From contig JACPOX010000177.1 of assembly GCA_016191305.1 (NCBI GenBank), positions 1 to 19,227 of the forward strand: 19,227 nucleotides of DNA, written 5' to 3'. Of the stretch, positions 1-8,378 are shown in pieces (position 1 is the stretch's first letter; each line of letters opens with the position of its first letter). Below the pieces are notes generated by a model. That model saw only the letters and a program-made list of their open reading frames with translations. It did not search any database and was not told where the DNA came from. A program made the position numbers and the translations under genes. Origin of the DNA: Legionella longbeachae (lineage in GTDB: Bacteria > Pseudomonadota > Gammaproteobacteria > Legionellales > Legionellaceae).

Positions 1-2133
1 AATATGGAACAGGTAGTTGAGCAAGCTAGTCATAATCCAAATACTGTAATTGATGATCAAGATCGTGCTTATATTATTTATACATCAGGATCAACTGGAA
101 CGCCAAAAGGTGTTGAAATTACACATGCTGCTATTAAAGACCGTATTATTTGGAAGTCACAAAAATATCCGATGTCGAAACATGATGCCGTACTGCATAC
201 CTATTCATTGATATTCGATGGCTCAATTCTAGAGTATCTTTGGCCGCTTTGTTTTGGCATTAAATTAGTGATTGCATCCAGCGAGGAAATTTTAAATACC
301 CGAAGTTTAACACATCTGATTCAAACCCATCATATTACAACATTTGATATGTTACCCTCTTTGCTGCACGTATTACTTGAAGATGAGAATATATCGCGAT
401 GCACATCCCTTAAATATGTTTTTACGGGCGGCGAGCCATTAAGCCGTGAAGTTATCCAGTTGTTTTTTTCTAAAATGAATGCGCAATTATATAATACTTA
501 TGGACCAACCGAAGCAACTGTACAGGCCAGTGAATGGGCTTGCCGACCCATCCAGGAACATATTGCACCGATAGGTAAACCTATTGCTGGTGCTAAATTA
601 TATATTGTAGATAAACATCTTAATTTATTACCTGTTGGTATACCGGGAGAATTATGTATCGGAGGAACAGGTATTGCTAGAGGCTACATAAACAATGCGC
701 AACAAACGAGTGAAAAATTTGTGCGAGATCTCTTCTCTCAGGAAGTAAATGCGACATTGTATCGCACAGGGGATCGTGTCAAATATCAATCAGATGGTAA
801 CATCCTATTTTTAGGACGATCCGATTATCAGGTGAAAATTCGTGGCTTTAGAATAGAACTTGGTGAAATTGAATCTCAGCTTTTAAATATTGATGAAGTC
901 AAAGAAGCGGTTGTATGCGCTCATAAGAACACATTATTTTCCTATGTTATTCCAAAAAATATCATCCATGATGAAAATGTGTTTATTTTATTTGTGAGAA
1001 ATAAACTTAAGAAAACAATACCCTCTTATATGATGCCAGAACAAATAATATTGCTGAATAAATTGCCTTATTTATCGAATGGAAAAGTGAATCGTTCAAA
1101 TTTGCGTCCACCTTCTAAAAGAATATTAAAAACGGATAAAATCCTAACAAAAACAGAAACAATTTTGCTCATCATTTGGCGTGATGTTCTTAATGAAGAA
1201 CTGACAATTTATGATAATTTTTTTGAATTAGGCGGCCACTCACTATTAGCGATAAGTTTAATGACTCGCATTCGAGCTCAATTTAATATTGATTTACCCA
1301 TTTCAATACTTTTTGATCATCCAAACATTGAATTGCTAGCACCAGTCATTGAATTAAATGATCCTTCTCACTGGACACCTTTAGTGAATATTCAACCCAA
1401 TGGTAATAAAAGACCTTTCTTTTTTGTTCATCCCATTGGAGGAAATGTACTTTGCTACTCTGAGCTTTCTAAAAATTTGAAAATACATGATCAACCACTA
1501 TATGGACTACAAGCCTATGGATTAACCTTAGGCCAGAAACCTTATGAAAGCATGTCCATGATGGTTCAACAATATATTGATGCTTTGCTAAAAATAAAAC
1601 CCCAAGGTCCATTTGTTTTAGGTGGTTGGAGTTATGGTGGTTTAGTTGCACTTGCCATGGCGCATCAACTTGAAAAAATGAATTATTTAGTAAAGCAGGT
1701 TATTATGATCGATTCTATTTTACAAGCAGATACTGTTGATGGCGATGATGATAAATTCCTCATCGAAGCATTGTCACAGAATTTTGGTGCTTCTTTTAAA
1801 GATAAAGAGAAATTAACAAGCACAGATATAGCACATTTTTTTGATCCAGATGATCAAAATGCTTATTCTGCGAAATATTTGGATCAAGTGCTGACATTAG
1901 TAAAATCACATTACAAAGCACTTCGCACCCATAGCTTTTCTAAAATTTTAGCTCCAATCTTGTTAATTCGAGCAAAAGAGACACAGTTTCATATTCCAAA
2001 CGCTGGTCTTCATGCATATAGTGATCATATAGAAGAAATTATTATTGAAGGCAATCATTGGAGCATTCTGCAAAAAACAAATATTCAATCCATAGATCTA
2101 ATATGTAGAGTAATAACTCAGGATTGCGCATAA
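1..2133 (+). CDS. Nonribosomal peptide synthetase, C-terminal part (A-PCP-TE), 5' end outside window
   Basis: This is the termination module of a modular peptide synthetase. It activates one amino acid as its adenylate, loads it on a carrier domain and releases the product through a thioesterase. The frame is open at base 1, so the gene starts upstream and the ATG at 4 is internal. Numbering from that ATG, the adenylation motifs are YTSGSTGTPKG (26-36), FDGS (71-74), NTYGPTE (164-170), GELCIGG (215-221), YRTGDR (253-258), the GRSDYQVKIRGFRIELGE block (271-288) and NGK with Lys361. The carrier motif ELGGHSLLA has the phosphopantetheine Ser413. The thioesterase has GWSYGG (Ser543), Asp570 exactly 27 residues later as in surfactin-type thioesterases, and His685. 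Hand alignment to GrsA gives a specificity code of D-G-L-D-F-G-T-V-Q-K, which I cannot assign to a substrate. There is no epimerisation domain in the visible part. The product is unknown. Confidence 0.95.
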   Translation, partial: NMEQVVEQASHNPNTVIDDQDRAYIIYTSGSTGTPKGVEITHAAIKDRIIWKSQKYPMSKHDAVLHTYSLIFDGSILEYLWPLCFGIKLVIASSEEILNTRSLTHLIQTHHITTFDMLPSLLHVLLEDENISRCTSLKYVFTGGEPLSREVIQLFFSKMNAQLYNTYGPTEATVQASEWACRPIQEHIAPIGKPIAGAKLYIVDKHLNLLPVGIPGELCIGGTGIARGYINNAQQTSEKFVRDLFSQEVNATLYRTGDRVKYQSDGNILFLGRSDYQVKIRGFRIELGEIESQLLNIDEVKEAVVCAHKNTLFSYVIPKNIIHDENVFILFVRNKLKKTIPSYMMPEQIILLNKLPYLSNGKVNRSNLRPPSKRILKTDKILTKTETILLIIWRDVLNEELTIYDNFFELGGHSLLAISLMTRIRAQFNIDLPISILFDHPNIELLAPVIELNDPSHWTPLVNIQPNGNKRPFFFVHPIGGNVLCYSELSKNLKIHDQPLYGLQAYGLTLGQKPYESMSMMVQQYIDALLKIKPQGPFVLGGWSYGGLVALAMAHQLEKMNYLVKQVIMIDSILQADTVDGDDDKFLIEALSQNFGASFKDKEKLTSTDIAHFFDPDDQNAYSAKYLDQVLTLVKSHYKALRTHSFSKILAPILLIRAKETQFHIPNAGLHAYSDHIEEIIIEGNHWSILQKTNIQSIDLICRVITQDCA

Positions 2134-2206
2134 TTTTCATTAACTCATAAATTTTCAATAGTTTTTTATCTGAAATATTAGTCTTATACACTTCTAGGGT
2201 TTGTTT

Positions 2207-2223
2207 GATTTTTCATAAAAATC
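2207..2223. terminator. Possible weak bidirectional hairpin between convergent genes
   Basis: GATTTTTCATAAAAATC is a perfect 7-bp inverted repeat with a 3-base loop. It lies in the 89-base gap between the end of the synthetase gene and the end of the convergent 1221-codon gene. The stem is almost entirely A/T, so it would be unstable and may be chance in AT-rich DNA. No better terminator is visible here. Confidence 0.2.
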
Positions 2224-5200
2224 TAGAAAAATTGGGTATCCAGTTGAGTTTCTTTTGAACTATTTCCATCTAGGCTCTGAGTCGATTTTTCATAAAATAG
2301 CGTATTCATATTAGCTGATAGATGAGGTAGTTGAGTGGATGAAAGCTGGTCTTTCTTTATGCGATATTCCAAATCATTAAACAAACCATGGATATTTTTC
2401 CATCCCCATTCTTGCGCTTTATTTAAAGCAATCTTTGGATCAATATCCCAAAATTCTGTTAGATAATTAGCAAAAGTAGAATTGCCTTTTTGTATGGCGT
2501 TTAGAAATAATACGATCCTTGAATTTTTATCAGCCAGATCCAAAATGGTATTCAATACGCATGGATCGTTAGCTGTAGTTATTACCATGTCAATGGAAAT
2601 GCCTTTATAAATAAGATGGTTCACCAGATCGCTTTTTTGATTGAAGAGTGCAGTTAGAAATAATTCAATACTTTGATCGGGATGGATTTGCTGTAACACT
2701 TGGTCAAAGAGAATAGAATGGCTCATAATTTTAGGCCATAGGTTCTCTTTAGTATAGTGAAAATCATAATTGCAAAATTGAATGAGTTGATAAACATTTT
2801 TGGGATTTAACTTGATTTGGGAATTAAAGTTTATAATGAAGTTAATAATCCTAACGGCATCAACATAATTAGCATTCATTACAACATGATCAAGCACAGA
2901 ATAACCATTTGCATCAATTTGATTAGCAGTACACATCAGAAGGATGGTGGTAAAATTTCCATAGGGAGATTGAATAATATAGTCGATTAACATCTGTGGA
3001 TGCATTGTCTTGGGACTTAAAAAGGTGGAGTAAATATTTTCACCATATGCAACTAAAATGTGAATTAGATGATTAATATCGTGAAGCGTTTGAGTGTTCA
3101 TGTAGACTTTTTCTATTTTTTCCTTAATAAATAGATTTTCAGTAAAAAGAGTTTTGTTTGGTTGATTCAGTAAAAAATGCGAATATTTTTTTAATAATTC
3201 TTCCAAACGATTATAGTTACCAGAAGTAATATACTCTTTAGCTAAAGTCCAGATTGCCTCCTTTCCATGTGGCGTATTCACACTAAATAACGCATGACCT
3301 TCTGTGATGCATTGATGAGCTAAATTATAAAAAGAATGATTTTTATCAGAAAGAATTGGAGAATTATACAATAAATAGTCAAGCGGGAAGAAGCCATTCT
3401 TATCTTGTTGGTTGGTATTAATTATCATTTTAATAAGCGGCATATTTTGAGAATTAATTACTGTATGTAAGATATTGATCATTTCTGGCTGATTGACTGT
3501 ATGTAAGATATTGATAATTTTTGGCAGATTGACTGTATGTCGGATATTTCCTAGTGGTGCTGATTTCGTATTGAGGGTATAAAGACTCGCGCCATTAGCG
3601 AGAAGAGTAGAAATCACATGCTGAGAAGGTTGTATCGCATCATTTTTTACTTTGTAAGCAAATAAGAGTAGATCGATATAAACCGATAAAGTAGATTGTG
3701 CTGTTTCTACCGATGTTACATTACTTTTATAGATACGAAGACCATTTAGGATTTTATCAATCACGTTATGATGGCCATGTTTAAGATATTCTATCATTTC
3801 GAACTGCTGATAATACAATTTGTTCTCTTGATAAGTTTTATTTTGTTGTCGTAACTCAAAATTTTCTTCGTTATCTTGTACTAAATCAATCTTCTGTTTA
3901 ATTAAATTTGACTGAGGATTATGAAATAGCAAGTATTGCATATACCTCTTTAGCTTTGATAATTGAAAGGCATTAAATAGTTCGTAATTAAAATAAATTT
4001 CACTTAAGGCCTTATCTGTTATCTTTAAAGATAATGATTGAGGTCTTTGATTTGGATTAGTTGGTAGATTAATAAAATAAGCACTTTGTGGGATAGACTC
4101 AGAATAATCTTGTATGAGGCTTATTATATGAAGTTTTTTAGTTTTTTTATCAAAGTTTTTTAAGATTAGGTCAAAAATTTTATTTGTAAAAATCATTGAA
4201 GATGATTCGTTTTTTGCAGAAAAAGCTAGAACATTTGTATCAGGATTTAGTGTGTTCTTCTTATTTTGAATCTCTTTTATTACTTGCCCAGACAAACATG
4301 AATTAAGAATAATATTTTGACTTGTAGTTTGATCTTCACAGATAGTTTGTTTTTGAATTTCCTGGAGTATGGCCAATGTTTGATCTTGGTAGTCAAATAA
4401 ACGGATTGTATGTATATTATTAATGGTATTACCGTGTGCAAGTATTACTATATTTTGTGTTTTCGGTAAAAATGACAGTATCTCTTTTGGTATATTATTC
4501 ATAGAATGATGTAAAATGCTGTAACTTAATTCATGATGTGTACAATCTTTCTTAAATGTTTCAACATTTGTTTGAATCCAATTATCGCCTCTTTCATCGG
4601 GCCCAGCAAACAAAATGATATCCACTTGTTCTAAATTAGTTTTTTCTTTTAGTTGGTTAAGATAGTCAAGTAACTCTTTCATTTCTGGAGCATATTGATC
4701 TAATTTTATTTTTTTAAAGTGGGATAATAACTGACAACACTCATTGATTGTAAATTGAAATTGCTTCAATTGTTTTAGGGTTAAAAGGGATGGAGTTTCA
4801 AAAAATAACTCAAGGACTATTAGTTGTTGCTTTTCTATGGGTAGTTTATCAATACTCCCATGGTTTTTAATTAATATTTTGTAATAACTTAAAAAAATAG
4901 TGCTTGATAGTTTTTGTTGCGAAAAAAGATCCACAATCATCTCAAGTAATGAAACATCTCCATTAGATTCATTTAGAGAAATCGATCGTTTGAGCAGAAA
5001 ATCTAACAGATTAGGATTAATGTTTAATGTAACTAATTGGAATAAAATATCTGTATCTACAATCCATTTACATGTGTTTTCATCAATATCCTTGAGCTCT
5101 TTGTTAATGAGTTCAATTAAATCATTATCGCTTTTTTCTAAACCTTTTTTCTCTTTTCTTGAAATATGTTCTTGTTTTAATTGACTCACAATCTTATTTT

Positions 5201-5888
5201 TTAATGTATTCACTTTTTCAAAAGACACATTTTGATTTTCCATTGTTTGGAGTTTTATTTTATATGTTTTAAGTAGTGATTCAATTTGATCGATTTCTGA
5301 GGGATAACTTGTGATTTTAACTTTATTAATGGCTTCTAGTAGAAGATCAATATGTTGTACAGAGGGTATAGATGCAAGTACCTGTTCGCAAACGGTTTTA
5401 TTTTTTAAATAACTAGCTAAATGGACACATTGAGTTAATATAAAGGGTGGATGAAATATCTCTTTTAATTTTTGTCGATTAATAATATCGTTTCGCACTA
5501 TTTCAGTTAAAATTTCCATTTCTCTTTTTGTTGCAATGATATGATTCTCAAATATTTTGTGTAAAGCATAATCAATGACGTCCACATTTTTATTAATTTT
5601 CATGTAGATATCAGCATGATGTTCCAGTATAAATTTAAAAACAGCTGCACCTGGTTGGACTTCGAATAACATTTCCCATATTGATGGGTCAATTATTTTA
5701 CCTATATCACTATAGTTAAGATTGTGTTTCTGTAATTCATTTTCAAGAAAATTAATTACTTCATTATCTTTAGTATTATTATCAAATTCTTTCTGCGAAT
5801 ATTTTTTTAATATCTCTTTGAAGTTCTCCTGAATCATAACCATTTCATGAGTATGGAATAAAGAGTTAGAGATGATTTTGAATTGCAT
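2223..5888 (-). CDS. Large protein with caspase-like His-Gly/Cys dyad, putative effector
   Basis: This 1221-residue protein has no signal peptide and no clear membrane segment; I do not recognise it as a named family. The central part (about 420-600) reads as a caspase-type fold. It has a hydrophobic strand starting at VDIILFAGPDERGDNW (422 on), a hydrophobic strand ending in VILAHGN with His485-Gly486, and IILNSCLSG with Cys531. A hydrophobic strand before HG, another before C, and a 46-residue spacing are hallmarks of clan CD cysteine peptidases (caspases, CHAT, C80). The rest is helical and charged. The C-terminal half has segments such as DANGYSVLDHVV (992-1003) that resemble degenerate ankyrin repeats. 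Three 12-residue copies around NILHTVNQPEMI lie near 781-814. A short AGG lies 6 bases before the first ATG; Met16 or Met18 are possible alternative starts. It is divergent from another dyad-bearing gene beyond the insertion sequence. A host-directed secreted protease is inferred, not shown. Confidence 0.85.
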   Translation of the reverse strand: MQFKIISNSLFHTHEMVMIQENFKEILKKYSQKEFDNNTKDNEVINFLENELQKHNLNYSDIGKIIDPSIWEMLFEVQPGAAVFKFILEHHADIYMKINKNVDVIDYALHKIFENHIIATKREMEILTEIVRNDIINRQKLKEIFHPPFILTQCVHLASYLKNKTVCEQVLASIPSVQHIDLLLEAINKVKITSYPSEIDQIESLLKTYKIKLQTMENQNVSFEKVNTLKNKIVSQLKQEHISRKEKKGLEKSDNDLIELINKELKDIDENTCKWIVDTDILFQLVTLNINPNLLDFLLKRSISLNESNGDVSLLEMIVDLFSQQKLSSTIFLSYYKILIKNHGSIDKLPIEKQQLIVLELFFETPSLLTLKQLKQFQFTINECCQLLSHFKKIKLDQYAPEMKELLDYLNQLKEKTNLEQVDIILFAGPDERGDNWIQTNVETFKKDCTHHELSYSILHHSMNNIPKEILSFLPKTQNIVILAHGNTINNIHTIRLFDYQDQTLAILQEIQKQTICEDQTTSQNIILNSCLSGQVIKEIQNKKNTLNPDTNVLAFSAKNESSSMIFTNKIFDLILKNFDKKTKKLHIISLIQDYSESIPQSAYFINLPTNPNQRPQSLSLKITDKALSEIYFNYELFNAFQLSKLKRYMQYLLFHNPQSNLIKQKIDLVQDNEENFELRQQNKTYQENKLYYQQFEMIEYLKHGHHNVIDKILNGLRIYKSNVTSVETAQSTLSVYIDLLLFAYKVKNDAIQPSQHVISTLLANGASLYTLNTKSAPLGNIRHTVNLPKIINILHTVNQPEMINILHTVINSQNMPLIKMIINTNQQDKNGFFPLDYLLYNSPILSDKNHSFYNLAHQCITEGHALFSVNTPHGKEAIWTLAKEYITSGNYNRLEELLKKYSHFLLNQPNKTLFTENLFIKEKIEKVYMNTQTLHDINHLIHILVAYGENIYSTFLSPKTMHPQMLIDYIIQSPYGNFTTILLMCTANQIDANGYSVLDHVVMNANYVDAVRIINFIINFNSQIKLNPKNVYQLIQFCNYDFHYTKENLWPKIMSHSILFDQVLQQIHPDQSIELFLTALFNQKSDLVNHLIYKGISIDMVITTANDPCVLNTILDLADKNSRIVLFLNAIQKGNSTFANYLTEFWDIDPKIALNKAQEWGWKNIHGLFNDLEYRIKKDQLSSTQLPHLSANMNTLFYEKSTQSLDGNSSKETQLDTQFF
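3460..3552 (-). repeat. 36-bp in-frame tandem repeat (two full copies plus a partial third)
   Basis: On the + strand the unit starts at 3460, 3496 and 3532, each time with ACTGTATGT, giving an exact 36-base period. The first two copies differ at only a few bases, and the third diverges after about 10 bases. Because 36 is divisible by 3, each unit encodes 12 residues (around NILHTV) of the large dyad protein. This points to recent slippage or duplication within that gene. Confidence 0.85.
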
Positions 5889-5920
5889 GAAAAACCTAAT
5901 AAGAATGGTAAATTTGAATT

Positions 5921-5949
5921 ATAATAGATTCAGATTAAGTAAATATTAA
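5921..5949 (-). promoter_or_regulatory. Putative promoter of the large dyad-protein gene
   Basis: Read on the minus strand, TTAATA (5944-5949) is followed after 17 bases by TATTAT (5921-5926), 33 bases before the ATG at 5888. These match the sigma-70 boxes at 4/6 and 5/6. The surroundings are AT-rich, so a chance match is possible. The insertion sequence begins about 47 bases upstream and leaves this promoter intact. Confidence 0.35.
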
Positions 5950-5995
5950 TATTTCTGTATAAAATAAATACACCGCGCTTCATAGAACATCGCCT

Positions 5996-6070
5996 ATTGC
6001 CTCAATGAAAGGTGTTGCCGAAGGACAAAAAATGTACTGAGTCGTTGCCTCAAAATAGGTGTTGCTTTTG
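5996..6070. repeat. Left-end tandem terminal repeats of the insertion sequence
   Basis: The outer copy (5996-6023) and the inner copy (6045-6070) both read TTGCCTCA, then about 7-8 bases, then a TGTTGC core. The inner copy has degenerated after TGTTGC, having TTTTG where the outer has CGAAG. Their starts are 48 bases apart. Both are inverted relative to the two right-end copies. Confidence 0.8.
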
Positions 6071-6287
6071 AGTGGTTTTGTTTTAGTAAAAAAATAATTG
6101 CTATTGAGCCTGGTGGGTATGTGGGCGAGAAGCCTGTGAGTGTGAACAATAGCTGTGGGTAATGTCTTTTTGTTATCCATAGCTTTGTTCACACGTCCCA
6201 TAGGGCACAGGCTGGTCCGTAGGACTCGTCCATCATATCCACATGCTGAATTTCTAGGCGCTTCTAAAATGGTTATTAAACTATTCA

Positions 6288-7468
6288 TTAAATAGCCTTT
6301 CTCTGTTTTGCATTCTGAACATTAACCAATCTAAATATTAATTTTAGCTTCTTTTGGATCTTTTTCTGTAAGTCAAAAGGGTCAAGTGTAATAAATTGGT
6401 CTTGTAAGATCTTTTTTTGGTCTATCGTAAGACAACTGGAAGCCATTAATCGTTGAAAGGGGTTTGCGGCTTGTCATACTTTTTCTTAATGCTGGATTGG
6501 ATGCGTACTTTATCAATGAGTTTAATGCAAGGGTAGAAAAAATTAAAAAGCAGAGAAATTTCATTTGCATATAAGTCATTCATAAGTTTAACTAATTTTG
6601 GATTATCAAAGCGATGATAGCCAAAGAGCTGACGAACATGAGTCCAGTTTTTTTGTTCGACATGCGCGTTATCATTTTTCTTGTAAGGATGTGAACGTGT
6701 AAATTGTACCGGTTTTTTAGGAGTGCGTTCAGTAAAATAGCGAATAAGGTGCCAATTAAGAAATTCTGAGCCATTATCACAATCAAACCCTTTGATTTCA
6801 AAAGGTAAATTTCCTTCTATGTCTTGAATGCCTTGCATAACTCCTGCCGCTCCTTTATTCCAAGTGGCCCGCATTTCTGTCCAACCACTAAAAATATCTG
6901 GCATTGTAATAGACCAGACAAAATCCCCCATTAGCGAAGTGACACAATGTGCCACAGTATCTGCTTCCATAAAACCCACTTGGCTCGTGTTCCATTGGTT
7001 TGTATTAATCGGAATCTGTTTTCTTAGAAGACTTCCGGGTTTAGTTCCACTTAAACCCTTTCCATAGCGAGATTCAATGGGTTTGAGCAGCCGATCAATT
7101 GTTGCCGCACTCATTGCCAGCAGTTGAGTTGTTAGTTCATTTAATGAAGCTTCATGATGTTTTTCATAATAAGGTAACCAGAGCGGCAAAGCCTCTTTTA
7201 AGCATTTACCGCACATCTGATCCGTAGCAAGCCAAATCTTTTTAAGAGGCTCTAATAATAAACTGGACTCATAGGTTTTCTTTTTACCTGGTTTTTTAGG
7301 CTTTTGATCAGGGATTGGCAACTGTCTTAATAACCGTGCTGCCGCTTTACGATGATAGCCATGCGTTTCGCAAAATTCATCTAACATACGTTTTTTTACA
7401 GCACGATTACCATGCCGATAACGCCAACGCTGTGTTTTTAAATATAAATCCATCTTCAATTCTCCCAT
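6288..7468 (-). pseudogene. DDE (integrase-core) transposase, frameshifted near its C-terminus
   Basis: The preferred start is the ATG at 7466-7468 (MGELKMDLYLKT), because AAGGAGG sits 9 bases upstream; that purine run abuts the inner terminal repeat. Residues 20-50 (HGNRAVKKRM to YHRKAAARLL) look like a DNA-binding helical region. The catalytic triad reads Asp170 (FMEAD), Asp231 (DNGSEF) and Glu271 (HVEQKNW). The open frame ends early, after KYDKPQTPFND, at 6446. In another frame, one base away, the protein continues as QRLMASSCLTIDQ, then LDPFDLQKKIQKKLK, to a stop at 6288-6290. This is the expected C-terminus, so the intact length would be about 393 residues. A single base (a T in the coding strand after ACCCC) appears lost at about 6452-6463. 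The DDE core is intact, so residual activity cannot be excluded. Confidence 0.85.
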
Positions 7469-7481
7469 GCCGGTTTTCCTC

Positions 7482-7565
7482 CTTCGGCAACAGTGATATT
7501 GAGGCAACGATGCAATTTATATGCTTATCTGCGTTCATCTTCGGCAACAGGTAATTTGAGGCAAT
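7482..7565. repeat. Right-end tandem terminal repeats of the insertion sequence
   Basis: The inner copy (7482-7507) and outer copy (7539-7565) both read CTTCGGCAACAG, 6-7 AT-rich bases, then TTGAGGCAA. They are direct repeats of one another, offset by 57 bases, and inverted relative to the left-end copies. The inner copy lies just upstream of the transposase ribosome-binding site. Confidence 0.85.
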
Positions 7566-7587
7566 GCGATCGTAGAATTAATTTAAA

Positions 7588-7623
7588 TTGATTAATATTT
7601 TGTTAATACATTATGTATATAAT
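7588..7623 (+). promoter_or_regulatory. Possible promoter for the small dyad-protein gene
   Basis: The 91 bases between the insertion sequence and the next start are strongly AT-rich. TTGATT (7588-7593) is followed after 17 bases by TTATGT, and a perfect TATAAT lies at 7618-7623. No fully consensus-spaced pair is present, so which hexamers are used is unclear. Confidence 0.3.
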
Positions 7624-7656
7624 TAGGCATTAATTTGTTTTTATAATGTGAGTGAT

Positions 7657-8319
7657 ATGCGTATATTATATATTCCTTTTGAATTAGATGAAGTAGGGGA
7701 CTTATTAAAGCCTCTTCAAAAATGGCAAAAAAGAAGTAGATCTACCAATTATATTATCCTTACCCATAAATCGAATATCAATATTGAAAAATTGGGTAAT
7801 AATTTTGAGGTTTTTATTTGTGCTCATGGAAATTATGATGAAAAGGATTTTGTTATAGAAAATAAAGCTTCAGATGGGAGGCAGTTGATGATTGCAGATC
7901 TAGCATCTAGATTTGATCATGATTTTATTTTCTCCTCACATAAAATCAAACAAGTTAATTTATATTTTTGTGGAACAGAAGAAAAAAATTCTCAAATTGC
8001 ACAAATTTTTAGAAAAAATTTAATTCGTGGAACAGAATATAATATTTGTTATTATCATGGCAATATTACAATACCTGATAGAATGGGACTGAAATGGAGT
8101 AAAAGTATTGATAAAAAAGTGCCTATAGAGCAAACGGGAAAAATGTTATTTGCAGATGATGAGATTATTTTAGAACATGAAAAAAAATATCTAATCTATA
8201 AAGAAACAAAATTTCATATTTTATTTGAAAATAATAAAAAAACTAGAAATGAAAAAATTACAATGTGTAGAAAAATAAACCATACCACTCTTTCAGGTTC
8301 CAATATGGGGTACAAGTAA
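7657..8319 (+). CDS. Small protein with caspase-like His-Gly/Cys dyad, unknown function
   Basis: I place the start at the ATG at 7657 (MRILYIPFELDE); an in-frame GTG at 7648 would add three residues, and neither has a strong ribosome-binding site. Numbering from that GTG (223 residues), a hydrophobic stretch ends in VFICAHGN with His60-Gly61, and another ends in VNLYFCGT with Cys108. The His-Cys spacing of 48 matches caspases and other clan CD enzymes. The AHGN tetrapeptide is shared with the large protein encoded across the insertion sequence. Residues 137-155 (HGNITIPDRMGLKWSKS) form a second conserved-looking block. The C-terminal 40 residues are basic and charged. There is no signal peptide. 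Pseudoenzyme or non-proteolytic CHAT-like roles are possible. The gene may have shared a divergent promoter region with the large gene before the element inserted. Confidence 0.75.
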   Translation: MRILYIPFELDEVGDLLKPLQKWQKRSRSTNYIILTHKSNINIEKLGNNFEVFICAHGNYDEKDFVIENKASDGRQLMIADLASRFDHDFIFSSHKIKQVNLYFCGTEEKNSQIAQIFRKNLIRGTEYNICYYHGNITIPDRMGLKWSKSIDKKVPIEQTGKMLFADDEIILEHEKKYLIYKETKFHILFENNKKTRNEKITMCRKINHTTLSGSNMGYK

Positions 8320-8378
8320 TCTATGGATCGCAAACGTTCACGGGGTATGTAAATTTTATTAATTAAATAAAAAACCTG

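Larger units (their letters stand above)
5996..7565 (-). mobile_element. Insertion sequence with doubled terminal repeats and frameshifted DDE transposase
   Basis: The element is about 1.57 kb. Its outer ends are inverted copies of ATTGCCTCA-(7 or 8 bases)-TGTTGCCGAAG at 5996-6023 and 7539-7565. A second, inner copy of the same motif lies near each end (6045-6070 and 7482-7507), in the same orientation as its outer partner. This gives two probable transposase-binding sites per end. The single gene runs leftwards. No clear target-site duplication is seen. Five bases just outside each end (ATCGC at 5989-5993, GCGAT at 7566-7570) are again inverted copies, so the true ends may lie slightly further out. 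The element separates two divergent genes without entering either. The family is not certain; the integrase-core transposase suggests an IS481/ISNCY-like group. Confidence 0.85.

Noticed and set aside
3460..3552. CRISPR-like repeats
   Set aside because: The units are directly adjacent without spacers, only two to three copies exist, and they lie in frame within a long coding region.
5900..5950. PmrA-type CTTAAT tandem box upstream of the large dyad gene
   Set aside because: Only one CTTAAT is present in this stretch; the second repeat needed for the known Legionella box is absent.
5980..6288. Open frame of 102 codons on the minus strand at the left end of the insertion sequence
   Set aside because: It runs through both left terminal repeats and overlaps the true end of the frameshifted transposase; it has no recognisable domain and is most likely the non-coding tail of the element.
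6382..6579. Separate small minus-strand gene downstream of the transposase
   Set aside because: It overlaps the transposase in another frame. The meaningful continuation of the transposase C-terminus is a different reading, and this one shows no family features.
5989..7570. Target-site duplication around the insertion sequence
   Set aside because: The short matching bases just outside the ends are inverted rather than direct, so they look like an extension of the terminal repeats; no direct duplication is seen.
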